From the NCBI GenBank assembly GCA_002701395.1, contig NZVC01000051.1, positions 1 through 64,000 on the forward strand: 64,000 bases of DNA, read 5' to 3'. Every line of letters begins with the position of its first letter. The stretch's first letter is position 1. The position numbers were made by a program, and so were the translations under genes. Source of the DNA: Maritimibacter sp. (GTDB lineage: Bacteria > Pseudomonadota > Alphaproteobacteria > Rhodobacterales > Rhodobacteraceae). Positions 17,057 through 24,773 of the stretch are shown here, piece after piece. The notes under the pieces were generated by a model. The model had not been told where the DNA came from and did no database searches. It was given only the letters and a program-made list of their open reading frames with translations.

Positions 17057-19405
17057 CTACGGTCGTTTTTTGGCCTTCAACGCATCCGCCAGCGCCGCGC
17101 CAAGCGCACCGCCCGTTTCCGGCGCACCGCTCTTCCCCTTCGGCCCGGACCGGCCACCGCCCTGCGGTTTGCGCCCCTGCGGCTTTTGGCTCTGCCCGGC
17201 CCGGTCCGGCCGCTCGGCCCCCCTGCCCTGCCCCGCCCCGGCGTCCTTGCGCATCGACAGGCCGATCCGCTTGCGCTTGATATCCACTTCGGTGACGCGA
17301 ACCTTCACCACGTCGCCAGCCTTCACCACCTCGTGCGGGTCCTTCACGAACCGGTCGGCCAACTGGCTGATGTGAACCAGACCGTCCTGATGCACACCGA
17401 TATCCACGAAAGCGCCGAACGCCGCGACGTTCGTCACCGTGCCTTCCAACAGCATCCACGGTTTCAGGTCGGCCATCGTCTCGACCCCGTCCGTGAAGGT
17501 GGCGGTCTTGAACTCGGGGCGCGGGTCGCGGCCGGGCTTTTCCAGCTCGCCCAGAATGTCGCGCACCGTCGGCAGACCGAAGGTGTCGTCGACGAAATCC
17601 TCGGCGCGCAGCCCCTTCAGCGCGCGTTCGTCGCCCATCAGGCTGCGCAGGTCGCGCCCGCAGGCCTGCACGATCCGGCGCGCGACGCCGTACGCTTCGG
17701 GGTGGACCGCAGACGCATCCAGCGGCTCGTCCCCCTCGCGGATCCGCAAAAAGCCCGCCGCCTGCTCGAACGCACGCGGACCCAGTCCCGAAACCTTGAG
17801 TAGAGACTTACGCGACGGAAATGCGCCGTGCGCATCCCGGTGCAAAACGATGGATTCCGCCAAGGAACTGCCAAGCCCCGCAACATGGCTAAGCAGCGCG
17901 GCCGAGGCGGTGTTCAGATCGACGCCCACGGCGTTCACCGCGTCCTCGACCACCGCTTCCAGCGCCTGCCCCAGCTTTCGCTGGTCGACATCGTGCTGGT
18001 ACTGCCCGACCCCGATCGACTGCGGCTCGATCTTCACCAGTTCGGCCAGCGGGTCCTGTAGCCGCCGCGCGATGGACACCGCCCCGCGCAAAGACACGTC
18101 CAGATCCGGGAATTCCCGCGCCGCCAGTTCCGACGCCGAATAGACCGACGCACCGGCTTCCGACACCACTACCTTCGTCGGCTTCTTCGCCGAGGGCGGC
18201 AGCAGCCCCAAAGCGTCCGCCGTGAACTTCTCAGTCTCGCGGCTGGCGGTGCCGTTGCCAATGGCGATCAGGTCGACATTGTAGGCCTGGACCATCTTCA
18301 GCACGGCGGCCTCGGCCCCGCGCACATCGTGTTTCGGCGCGAAAGGATACAGCGTAGCCGTCTCCAGCAGCTTGCCGGTGGAATCCACCACCGCCGCCTT
18401 CACCCCGGTGCGGATGCCCGGATCAAGCCCCAGCGTGGCCCGCGGCCCGGCGGGCGCGGCCAGCAGCAGGTCGCGCAGGTTGCGGCTGAACACCTTGATG
18501 GCCTCTTCGTGCGCGACAGCGCGCAGTTCGCCCAGCAGGTCGATATACATCGTCAGCGACAACTTGATCCGCCACGTCCACCCGGCCGCTGTCCGCAGCC
18601 AATTGTCACCCGGCGTGTCGCCATCGACCCCGGCGAACAGCGCGACCATGCCCTCGGCCTTCGCGGCCCCGGTTTCGGGATCGGGTGCGATCTCGACGGT
18701 CACGATCTCTTCCTTCGACGCGCGCAGGATCGCCAGCGCCCGGTGCGACGGGATGTCGGCCCACTTTTCGCGGTGATCGAAATAGTCCGAGAACTTCGCC
18801 CCCGCCTCTTCCTTCCCCTCGACCACCTTGGCCGAGATGAAGGCCTCGCGCCGCATGAACTCGCGCAGCCTTCCCAACAGCTCGGCGTTCTCGGTCAGCT
18901 CTTCCGCCAGAATATCCCGCGCCCCGTTCAGCGCGTCCTTGACCGTCGCGACCTCTTCGGTGACGAACCCTTCCGCCAATGCCTCTGGGGGCTGGGTCCG
19001 ATTAGCCCGGATCGTCTCTAGCAGGCGGTCCAGTCCCTGTTCGCGCGCGATCATCGCCCGCGTCCGCCGCTTCGGTTTGAACGGCAGATAGATGTCCTCC
19101 AACTCGGCCTTGGTCCCTGCCCCGGCCACCGCCCTTGCGATGTCGTCGGTCAGCTTGTCCTGCCCTTCGATCGACTTGAGGATGGCGGCCCGCCGGGTTT
19201 CCAGTTCCCGCAGATATCCCAGCCGCTCGGCCAGTGTCCGAAGCTGCGTATCGTCCAGCCCGCCGGTGACTTCCTTCCGATAGCGCGCCACGAAGGGAAC
19301 CGTGGCGCCCCCGTCCAGAAGCTCGGCGGCGGCATTCACCTGCTGGGGGCGGGCGCCGATCTCGGTGGCGATGGTCTGGGCGATGCGGGCGGGGGTCTTG
19401 TCCAA
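17057..19405 (-). CDS. tex: Tex-family S1 RNA-binding transcription accessory protein
   Basis: 782 residues, standard Tex length. Seen in order: Tex N-terminal domain (PFVARYRKEVTGGLDDTQLR), the YqgF-like fold (LGLDPGIRTGVKAAVVD), the HhH segment (VGVDLNTASAALLSHVAGLGSSLAESIV), and the C-terminal S1 domain (LEGTVTNVAAFGAFVDIGVHQDGLVHISQLAD). The tail is Lys/Arg/Gly-rich. The start is a TTG at 19405 with GGAGGAG 6 nt upstream; the upstream ATG frame extension would run into the rep gene. Tex binds nucleic acid and affects transcription and stress tolerance. It is unusual to find it next to a plasmid replication gene. Confidence 0.92.
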   Translation of the reverse strand: MDKTPARIAQTIATEIGARPQQVNAAAELLDGGATVPFVARYRKEVTGGLDDTQLRTLAERLGYLRELETRRAAILKSIEGQDKLTDDIARAVAGAGTKAELEDIYLPFKPKRRTRAMIAREQGLDRLLETIRANRTQPPEALAEGFVTEEVATVKDALNGARDILAEELTENAELLGRLREFMRREAFISAKVVEGKEEAGAKFSDYFDHREKWADIPSHRALAILRASKEEIVTVEIAPDPETGAAKAEGMVALFAGVDGDTPGDNWLRTAAGWTWRIKLSLTMYIDLLGELRAVAHEEAIKVFSRNLRDLLLAAPAGPRATLGLDPGIRTGVKAAVVDSTGKLLETATLYPFAPKHDVRGAEAAVLKMVQAYNVDLIAIGNGTASRETEKFTADALGLLPPSAKKPTKVVVSEAGASVYSASELAAREFPDLDVSLRGAVSIARRLQDPLAELVKIEPQSIGVGQYQHDVDQRKLGQALEAVVEDAVNAVGVDLNTASAALLSHVAGLGSSLAESIVLHRDAHGAFPSRKSLLKVSGLGPRAFEQAAGFLRIREGDEPLDASAVHPEAYGVARRIVQACGRDLRSLMGDERALKGLRAEDFVDDTFGLPTVRDILGELEKPGRDPRPEFKTATFTDGVETMADLKPWMLLEGTVTNVAAFGAFVDIGVHQDGLVHISQLADRFVKDPHEVVKAGDVVKVRVTEVDIKRKRIGLSMRKDAGAGQGRGAERPDRAGQSQKPQGRKPQGGGRSGPKGKSGAPETGGALGAALADALKAKKRP

Positions 19406-19472
19406 GTCGTGCTCCTCCGGGGTCTGGGGTTCCCCGTGATAGTCGCCCCGGTTGCCGGGGCCAAGGGTGGTT

Positions 19473-20660
19473 TCAGCTATCGGCGTCCAGCCCGTCGAAC
19501 GCCCCCGGCGAAAGCTCGGTCCAGAAGGCGACGATGGCCTCGGCATTCAGGGCCGACATCCAGCCGTGACGCTCGAAATCTTCCCGCGCGGCGCCTTCCA
19601 GACGGGCCATGAACAGGCGCTTGTCGGCGTCCCGCTGCGTCGGCTTGCGGGCGGCGGCAAGGTCGCGGATGCGTTCCAGCCTGCGCGCGCGCAGAGAGGT
19701 CGGTGGGTTAGGGTTTCGTTGCGAAACCTGTGCACCATAGTCGTCGCGCAACGCGGCGGTCAGGTAGCCGACGGCGTTCGTCACCCGTCCCTGATCCGCC
19801 ACGTAGTCAAGCTTTTGCTTCACGTAATCCTGCCCGTGCTCGGTCAGCCATTGCCGCGCCAGACGGTCGCTGACGCCAAGCGCGCGCAGGCGGGAATAGA
19901 CGTCGGTGTTGCGCAGCCCTTCCCCGTCATCAAGGTCCAGGATCGCCAGCTGCGGGTTCTCGGCGATCCGGAACCGGATCTCGGACACGGCGCGGCCCAT
20001 CTTCCGAACCTCGGGGGTCACGACGATGTTCGAGGTCTTGTTCACCTCGGCCACCGCCGGCTTGATGATCTTGGCGTTCAGGTGCTTGAACGTCTCGTAA
20101 TACGGGCTGTCCGCGACCCCCATCAGCCGCCGGAACAGGTCCAAAGACCACCAGCCGGTCGATCCGGTCCGGACGAAACGATAGCAGTTCTCGTACAGCG
20201 CCAGCGCGTGGCCGGACGTGAACCGGCGCTGGATGTTCAGGTTGATCAGCGCGAAGACCTTTGGGTCGTGCAGCTTTTCGGCCAGCGCGGGGGAATAGGC
20301 GTATTCGCAGACGCCCGCTTTCAGCTTGGCATAGGACAACAGCGCCGAGACGCCCCATTCCTGCTGCCCCTTCTCGTCCAGCATGTCCCACTCGGCCACG
20401 GTTTCGGCCAGACCGCGCAACGACGCCTTCAGCGTGTCCATGTCGTTCGAGTTGTAGCCGATCATCATGCACAGCGTCCGCGCATCGATCTGGTGGCGGC
20501 TGTGCGAGGTCAGCGTGTCGTAAGCGTTCAGCAGAAGCACGTTGGACAGCTTGCGCTGCAACAGCGTCAGCTTGCCCGACACATGGATCGCGGCCACATG
20601 CTTCTTGACCGCTCCGCGCCGCAGCGGGCCGGAAAGCTGATCTCGGGGAATGTCGTCCAT
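19473..20660 (-). CDS. Plasmid replication initiator (Rep, winged-helix type)
   Basis: 395 residues from the chosen ATG. KLTLLQRKLSNVLLLNAYD and the following HQIDARTLCMMIGYNSND resemble the first winged helix of Rep_3/RepA-type initiators; a second winged-helix region is likely around FTSGHALALYENCYRFV and WWSLDLFRRLMGV. The protein should bind the iteron-like repeats upstream and open the origin. The ATG at 20660 has AGGGG 7 nt upstream. A TTG-started extension to 20816 has no ribosome site and would run into the repeat array. Divergent from parA, the standard layout of Rhodobacterales plasmids. It carries a palindrome at 19712-19728 shared with parA. Confidence 0.85.
   Translation of the reverse strand: MDDIPRDQLSGPLRRGAVKKHVAAIHVSGKLTLLQRKLSNVLLLNAYDTLTSHSRHQIDARTLCMMIGYNSNDMDTLKASLRGLAETVAEWDMLDEKGQQEWGVSALLSYAKLKAGVCEYAYSPALAEKLHDPKVFALINLNIQRRFTSGHALALYENCYRFVRTGSTGWWSLDLFRRLMGVADSPYYETFKHLNAKIIKPAVAEVNKTSNIVVTPEVRKMGRAVSEIRFRIAENPQLAILDLDDGEGLRNTDVYSRLRALGVSDRLARQWLTEHGQDYVKQKLDYVADQGRVTNAVGYLTAALRDDYGAQVSQRNPNPPTSLRARRLERIRDLAAARKPTQRDADKRLFMARLEGAAREDFERHGWMSALNAEAIVAFWTELSPGAFDGLDADS
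19712..19728. repeat. Candidate parS-like palindrome inside rep
   Basis: GGTTTCG-TTG-CGAAACC, perfect 7-bp arms. An identical-arm palindrome lies inside parA at 22002-22018. Coding here uses codons unusual for this GC-rich DNA (CGA, CCT, CCA), suggesting selection on the DNA itself. Possible ParB centromere site. Confidence 0.5.
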
Positions 20661-20795
20661 TCTGCCCCTGTCCGCGATGCCCGCAAGCACCGCCTGTCCT
20701 GAAGCGGTCCCGTGGGTCCGCCATGCCTCGATGACCGGGATCTGGTGGCCCCGTGCGACTCGCGCAGGACCTGTCCCGTTTTGGCGCATGATCGG

Positions 20796-21089
20796 GGAAA
20801 AGGTATCCGCTGACAAGAGCGGCGTTGATACCTTTGGGCTCGTCCCGCAAACGGGTACCCTTGTTCAAGGCGACGGGCGAACAGGTACCCGTTTGCAGGA
20901 ACGCCGCACACCGGGATGATCTGCCAGAGTCCGCGATTCGCGCAATACCGGGTCTAATCGTGGGAAACCGGGCCTATCCGATTCATTTCGACACCCCTGC
21001 CCCGCGAATCGGGACCCAAGATCCCGCAAACGGGTGCCTTTCCACCTGCTTCCGGTGCCCCCTGCCCCCGAAGACGGATACCCGAGTGC
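20796..21089. repeat. Iteron-like repeats: probable replication origin
   Basis: Repeats related to GCAAACGGGTACCTTTTC. Clear copies: 20847-20859 and its exact 13-bp inverted copy 20884-20896, 21026-21043, and inverted 21073-21089. Degenerate copies begin near 20796, 20822, 20906, 20942, 20963, 20984, 21004 and 21048, and the last five sit at a 20-22 bp period, about two helical turns. Iterons of this size between a rep gene and divergent parAB are the usual Rep-binding origin array. The exact number of functional copies is uncertain. Confidence 0.72.
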
Positions 21090-21126
21090 AGCTAACGCCT
21101 TGGTCTGGTTGTCGTTTTCCAACCCG

Positions 21127-21196
21127 AAAGACTCTTAAAGAAACTAAAAAGAATCTAAACACCTGCTCGTGTCGTGATTTTTTTGTTCTGATTAGG
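21127..21196. other. AT-rich stretch beside iterons (candidate DNA-unwinding element)
   Basis: About 70 bp rich in A/T runs (CTTAAAGAAACTAAAAAG; TGATTTTTTTGTTCTG) in otherwise GC-rich DNA, directly after the repeat array and before parA. This is the expected position of a duplex-unwinding element. It may also hold the parA promoter. Confidence 0.5.
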
Positions 21197-21300
21197 GACT
21201 GAAATGCCTGAACCCGCCCACGACGCGATTCACACGCGGCAATCCATGTGCCATAGTTTCTGGGATATCGCGGCAAACAGCGAACATGGACCGAGGCATA

Positions 21301-22704
21301 ATGGCACAGAAACCCGGCAGTCAGAGCAAACCCGACCTTCCCCCCTATTTCAACATAGATCCGAAGCAGGCAGCGGAAAAACTGTCAGACCCGATCGACA
21401 CGGCCCGTTTCGCCAAGGCCGCAGCCTTCGCCACACGCGGGCGCGACGACCTTGCCCGGCGCGGCTATGCGCCCGATGGCGAGAAGCGGCTGCGCAAGTT
21501 CTCGACCTGGGAGGTCTGCAAATACCTGATCCCGGTGAACCCGGCGCACTTGCGGCGGGTGCTGCGGCAGAACCCGGATCTTCCCCAAGGCGATGGCGAA
21601 GGCGGATCGAAATGGTTCACGCTGGATGAGATCCTGCTCCTGCGCGACCATTTCGCCGAAGAAGGCGCGAAGGACCGAGAGTACCGCGCATGGCGGCCCG
21701 AGGGTCTGCCGGCGAAGGTCGTGGCGGTGGCCAATTTCAAGGGCGGCGTCGGCAAGACCAGCACCTCGGCGCATTTGGCGATGAGCGCGGCGCTGGATGG
21801 CTACAAGGTGCTGGTGATCGACCTGGACAGCCAAGGCTCGATGACGTCCATCATGGGCGGCAAGGTCGAGGATGAATGGCAGACGGTGTTCCCGATGCTG
21901 GCCCGCGACTACGCGCTGCATCTGCAGGAGGAAAACCGCATCCGCGAGGCGGGCGGCCAGCCGACGATCCCGTTCGACGAAACCCTTACCGAGGCGTTAA
22001 CGGTTTCGCCACGAAACCTGGTCCAGAAAACCCACTGGCCCAACATCGACCTGATCGGCGCGCAGTTGAACCTGTACTGGGCCGAATTTCAGGTGCCGGT
22101 CTGGCGGATGCAGGCCCGCGGCTGGCCGCTGTGGGACGCCCTGCTGAACGCGTTGGACGAAGGCGGGATGCTGGACGACTACGACATCATCCTGCTGGAT
22201 ACGCCGCCGGCGCTTGGGTACCTGACGATCAACGCGCTGTCGGCGGCGGATATCCTGCTGGTTCCGCTGGGCGCGTCGTTCCTTGAATTCGACAGCACCG
22301 GCCGGTTCTTCGACATGATCTATTCGACCTTCGCGTCGATCGAGGAAGGCGAGAACCGGGCGCGACGGCAGGGTGGTCTGCCGGAAATGCGGTTCGAGTG
22401 GGACGCGGTGCGGGCGCTGATCACCCGGTTCGACGCGGGTCAGCAGACCGATCTGGCCAACGTTATACAGGCCTATTTTGGGGACTTCATGACCACCTAC
22501 CGGCAAGAGGTCACGGCGATGGTCGGGCAAGCCGGGGAGCAGGTCAGCGGCATCTATGAGACGGACTATCGCGACTTCAACCGCGACACTTATGTCCGTG
22601 GGCGCGAGACCTTCGACCGGACGTGGGCGGAGGTGAAGGAAGTGATTCTTGGCACATGGTGGCGTGACGCCCAGATGGCCGAAGTCGAGAAGGAGGCCGT
22701 GTGA
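21301..22704 (+). CDS. parA: ParA-type plasmid partition ATPase
   Basis: 467 residues, the long ParA class with an N-terminal DNA-binding extension (about 130 residues; STWEVCKYLIPVNPAHLRRVLRQ looks like a helix-turn-helix). The deviant Walker A is NFKGGVGKTSTS, followed by VLVIDLDSQGSMTSIMGG (A') and IILLDTPPALGYLTINAL (B). It drives segregation of the replicon with ParB and usually represses its own promoter through the N-terminal domain. ATG 21301 is chosen because CGAGG lies 6 nt upstream; another in-frame ATG lies 15 nt earlier. The stop is 1 bp before parB. Confidence 0.93.
   Translation: MAQKPGSQSKPDLPPYFNIDPKQAAEKLSDPIDTARFAKAAAFATRGRDDLARRGYAPDGEKRLRKFSTWEVCKYLIPVNPAHLRRVLRQNPDLPQGDGEGGSKWFTLDEILLLRDHFAEEGAKDREYRAWRPEGLPAKVVAVANFKGGVGKTSTSAHLAMSAALDGYKVLVIDLDSQGSMTSIMGGKVEDEWQTVFPMLARDYALHLQEENRIREAGGQPTIPFDETLTEALTVSPRNLVQKTHWPNIDLIGAQLNLYWAEFQVPVWRMQARGWPLWDALLNALDEGGMLDDYDIILLDTPPALGYLTINALSAADILLVPLGASFLEFDSTGRFFDMIYSTFASIEEGENRARRQGGLPEMRFEWDAVRALITRFDAGQQTDLANVIQAYFGDFMTTYRQEVTAMVGQAGEQVSGIYETDYRDFNRDTYVRGRETFDRTWAEVKEVILGTWWRDAQMAEVEKEAV
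22002..22018. repeat. Candidate parS-like palindrome inside parA
   Basis: GGTTTCG-CCA-CGAAACC, same arms as the palindrome in rep. The codons spanning it include TTA, CCA and CGA, which are rare in the surrounding reading frames. Confidence 0.5.
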
Positions 22705-22705
22705 G

Positions 22706-23779
22706 ATGGCAAAGCGCAGAAAGCTGGAAGCCCCCTCGGCAGAGGATCTGAGCAGGCTGGAGCAGGAGTTCAGCGCCACGCCGGGGCGGGGGCCGATGGC
22801 GGCGCCGATCGCGCAGGTGGCGGCGGAAAGCGCCGGGCTGCACGACCCGCGCGGGCCCGAAGAACGGGCCGAGGCGGCGAAGCACAAGGCGGACGCAGAG
22901 CGGCTGCGCGACGCCGAGGGGCGCGGGCTGGTGATGCTGGAGCTGCCCATCGAGTCCATCGACGCGGATGCGCTGGTGCGGGACCGGGTGGTGCTGGACG
23001 CGGAAGAGATGCAGGAGCTGAAAACCTCGATCACCAAGGGCGGGCTGCGGCTGCCGATCGAGGTGTTCGCGCGGACGAACGAGCGGCTGGGAACCGAGTA
23101 CGGGCTGCTGTCGGGCTATCGCCGCCTGATGGCCTATCGCGACCTGTTCGCGCTGACCGAGATGGACAAGTACCGCACCATCAAGGCGGTGATCCGCGAC
23201 CCCGAGGCGATGGGGGGCACCTTCGCGGCGATGATCGAAGAGAACGAGATCCGCGCCTCGTTGTCGCATTTCGAGCGGGGCCGGATCGCGGTGATCGCCG
23301 TTCACCAAGGCGCGTTCGAGACGACAGAGGCGGCGGTGAACGCGCTGTTCCCGGCGGCGTCCAAGGCGAAGCGGTCGAAGATCCGGTCCTTCGCTTTGAT
23401 CTTCGAGGAACTCGGCGACATGCTGACCTTCCCGGAGCTGCTGAAAGAGAAGGACGGGCTGCGGCTGGCGGCCGCGCTGCGGGAAGGGGCCGAGGAACGG
23501 CTGCGGGACGCGCTGGCCGAGCGGACGCCCGAGACGCCGGCGGACGAGGCCGAGATGATCGGCGCCGCGCTGGCGGGGATCGAGCTGAAGGCGGACCCCA
23601 AGCGGGGCGGGCGGCCCAAGTCGGTGAAGACGGGTCCGGTGAAAGAGCTTTCGACCGGGCTGACGCTTCAGGCCGCACAGGATGCGAGCGGCTGGGTGAT
23701 CCGGCTGCGGGGCAAGCATGTCGACCGCGAACTGGTGCAGGTGGCGATGGCGGAACTGGAGCGGCTGCTGGACCGTTGA
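22706..23779 (+). CDS. parB: ParB-type plasmid partition protein
   Basis: 357 residues. The ParB/Srx-type N-terminal domain spans about residues 70-190: LPIESIDADALVRDRV, GGLRLPIEVFAR, YGLLSGYRRLMAYRDL, then MIEENEIRASLSHFERGRI, the RepB-like version of the GENxxR box. A helix-turn-helix region and a C-terminal dimerisation segment follow. It binds centromere sites and ParA. The start MAKRRKLE follows the parA stop by one base, so the pair is an operon. Confidence 0.9.
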   Translation: MAKRRKLEAPSAEDLSRLEQEFSATPGRGPMAAPIAQVAAESAGLHDPRGPEERAEAAKHKADAERLRDAEGRGLVMLELPIESIDADALVRDRVVLDAEEMQELKTSITKGGLRLPIEVFARTNERLGTEYGLLSGYRRLMAYRDLFALTEMDKYRTIKAVIRDPEAMGGTFAAMIEENEIRASLSHFERGRIAVIAVHQGAFETTEAAVNALFPAASKAKRSKIRSFALIFEELGDMLTFPELLKEKDGLRLAAALREGAEERLRDALAERTPETPADEAEMIGAALAGIELKADPKRGGRPKSVKTGPVKELSTGLTLQAAQDASGWVIRLRGKHVDRELVQVAMAELERLLDR

Positions 23780-23820
23780 TTCACGCGGGCTGACGCATTA
23801 TGTGTCATTCTGTGTGAATG
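23779..23820. promoter_or_regulatory. Dyad upstream of toxin-antitoxin genes
   Basis: CATTC-TGTGT-GAATG (23806-23820), with an outer ATTCAC/GTGAAT pair (23779-23784 and 23814-23819). It is just before the antitoxin start, where Xre-type antitoxins commonly bind to repress their own operon. Confidence 0.4.
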
Positions 23821-23832
23821 GAGGCTTTGCCC

Positions 23833-24183
23833 ATGTCCATCGTCGATTACCAGTCCGAAGGGCTTTTCCAGCCCGAACGCATCGCCGCCGCGCTGTTGAC
23901 GACGCGGGACGAGATCGCGCGAACGGTCGGGCTTGGCCGCGACGCGGTCTCGCGCCGCGAGCGGGTGAAGTCGGCGCGGACCCAGCGGCGGCTGCGCGAG
24001 ATGCTGGAGATCGTCAACATGATGGCACCCCGGGTCGGCGGCGAGGCGATTGCCTATGCGTGGTATCGTTCTGAACCGCTGGACGGGTTCGACGGCATGA
24101 CGGCGATGGATCTTGTACAGGACGGCCACGCGGACTGGGTGCGCGACTGGATCCTGTCGGTCGATGCGGGCGTGTTCGCCTGA
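23833..24183 (+). CDS. Antitoxin, Xre/MbcA/ParS toxin-binding family
   Basis: 116 residues. An N-terminal helix-turn-helix-like region (LLTTRDEIARTVGLGRDAVSRRERVKS) precedes the C-terminal toxin-binding domain (RRLREMLEIVNMMAPRVGGEAIAYAWYRSEPLDGFDGMTAMDLVQDGHADWVRDWI). The DUF2384 pattern of this family is clear. It neutralises the RES toxin encoded 2 bp downstream. GGAGG 8 nt upstream of 23833 decides the start; an in-frame ATG 15 nt earlier overlaps that site. Placement beside parAB suggests a role in replicon maintenance. Confidence 0.88.
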   Translation: MSIVDYQSEGLFQPERIAAALLTTRDEIARTVGLGRDAVSRRERVKSARTQRRLREMLEIVNMMAPRVGGEAIAYAWYRSEPLDGFDGMTAMDLVQDGHADWVRDWILSVDAGVFA

Positions 24184-24185
24184 GC

Positions 24186-24680
24186 ATGGACTATCGCGGG
24201 CCGCTGTTCCGGGCGCTGCACCCGTACTATGCGCGAGAGCCCTTGTCGGGCGAGGGCGCGGGGCGGTTTGGCGGGCGGTTCAACCGGCAGGGCAGGGGGG
24301 CTTTGTACCTTGCCCGCGACTTCGAGACACTGCGTTACGAGATCGCGCGGGGCGGGGCGTTTCAGCCTTCGGTCATCGTGGAACTTCGGGCTGACATCAC
24401 GGGGCTGTTCGACGCGCGGGATGCGGCTGCATTGGCGTCGGTGGGCTTCGCGCCCGAGGATCTTGGCGACCCGGCATGGCGGTTGCGGATGAACCGGGGC
24501 GAGCGGGTGCCGACGCAGGATCTGGCCGAAACGCTGGTGGGGCAGGGGCACTGCGGCATGGTCGTGCGCAGCTTTGCCAAAGGGGCGCGGTCGGACAGCG
24601 CCAATGTGGTGCTGTGGTCGTGGGGGCAGGGGACCGCTGCGTCGCTTGAACTGGTCGATGACGATGGCCGGTTAGGGTAA
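24186..24680 (+). CDS. RES-domain toxin (NAD+ phosphorylase family)
   Basis: 164 residues. RES features: an N-terminal Arg in LFRALHPYY, GRFGGRFNRQGRGALYLA with the second Arg, ETLRYEIARGG with the Glu, and a C-terminal Ser in GARSDSANVVLW. The family takes its name from these Arg, Glu and Ser residues. Characterised members degrade NAD+ and stop growth until neutralised. Directly follows the antitoxin gene. No truncation seen, so the module should be active. Confidence 0.88.
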   Translation: MDYRGPLFRALHPYYAREPLSGEGAGRFGGRFNRQGRGALYLARDFETLRYEIARGGAFQPSVIVELRADITGLFDARDAAALASVGFAPEDLGDPAWRLRMNRGERVPTQDLAETLVGQGHCGMVVRSFAKGARSDSANVVLWSWGQGTAASLELVDDDGRLG

Positions 24681-24773
24681 ATCTGTTCCCATTCCGTTCC
24701 TGCTCTGCTAGCTTGGATCAAACCAAGAACAAGCAGGCCAGAAAAGCGGGCCAGAAAAAGCGGGGCAGGGGGC

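Noticed and set aside
20661-20816. TTG-started N-terminal extension of the Rep protein
   Set aside because: No Shine-Dalgarno sequence, the extension overlaps the iteron-like repeats, and family similarity begins after 20660.
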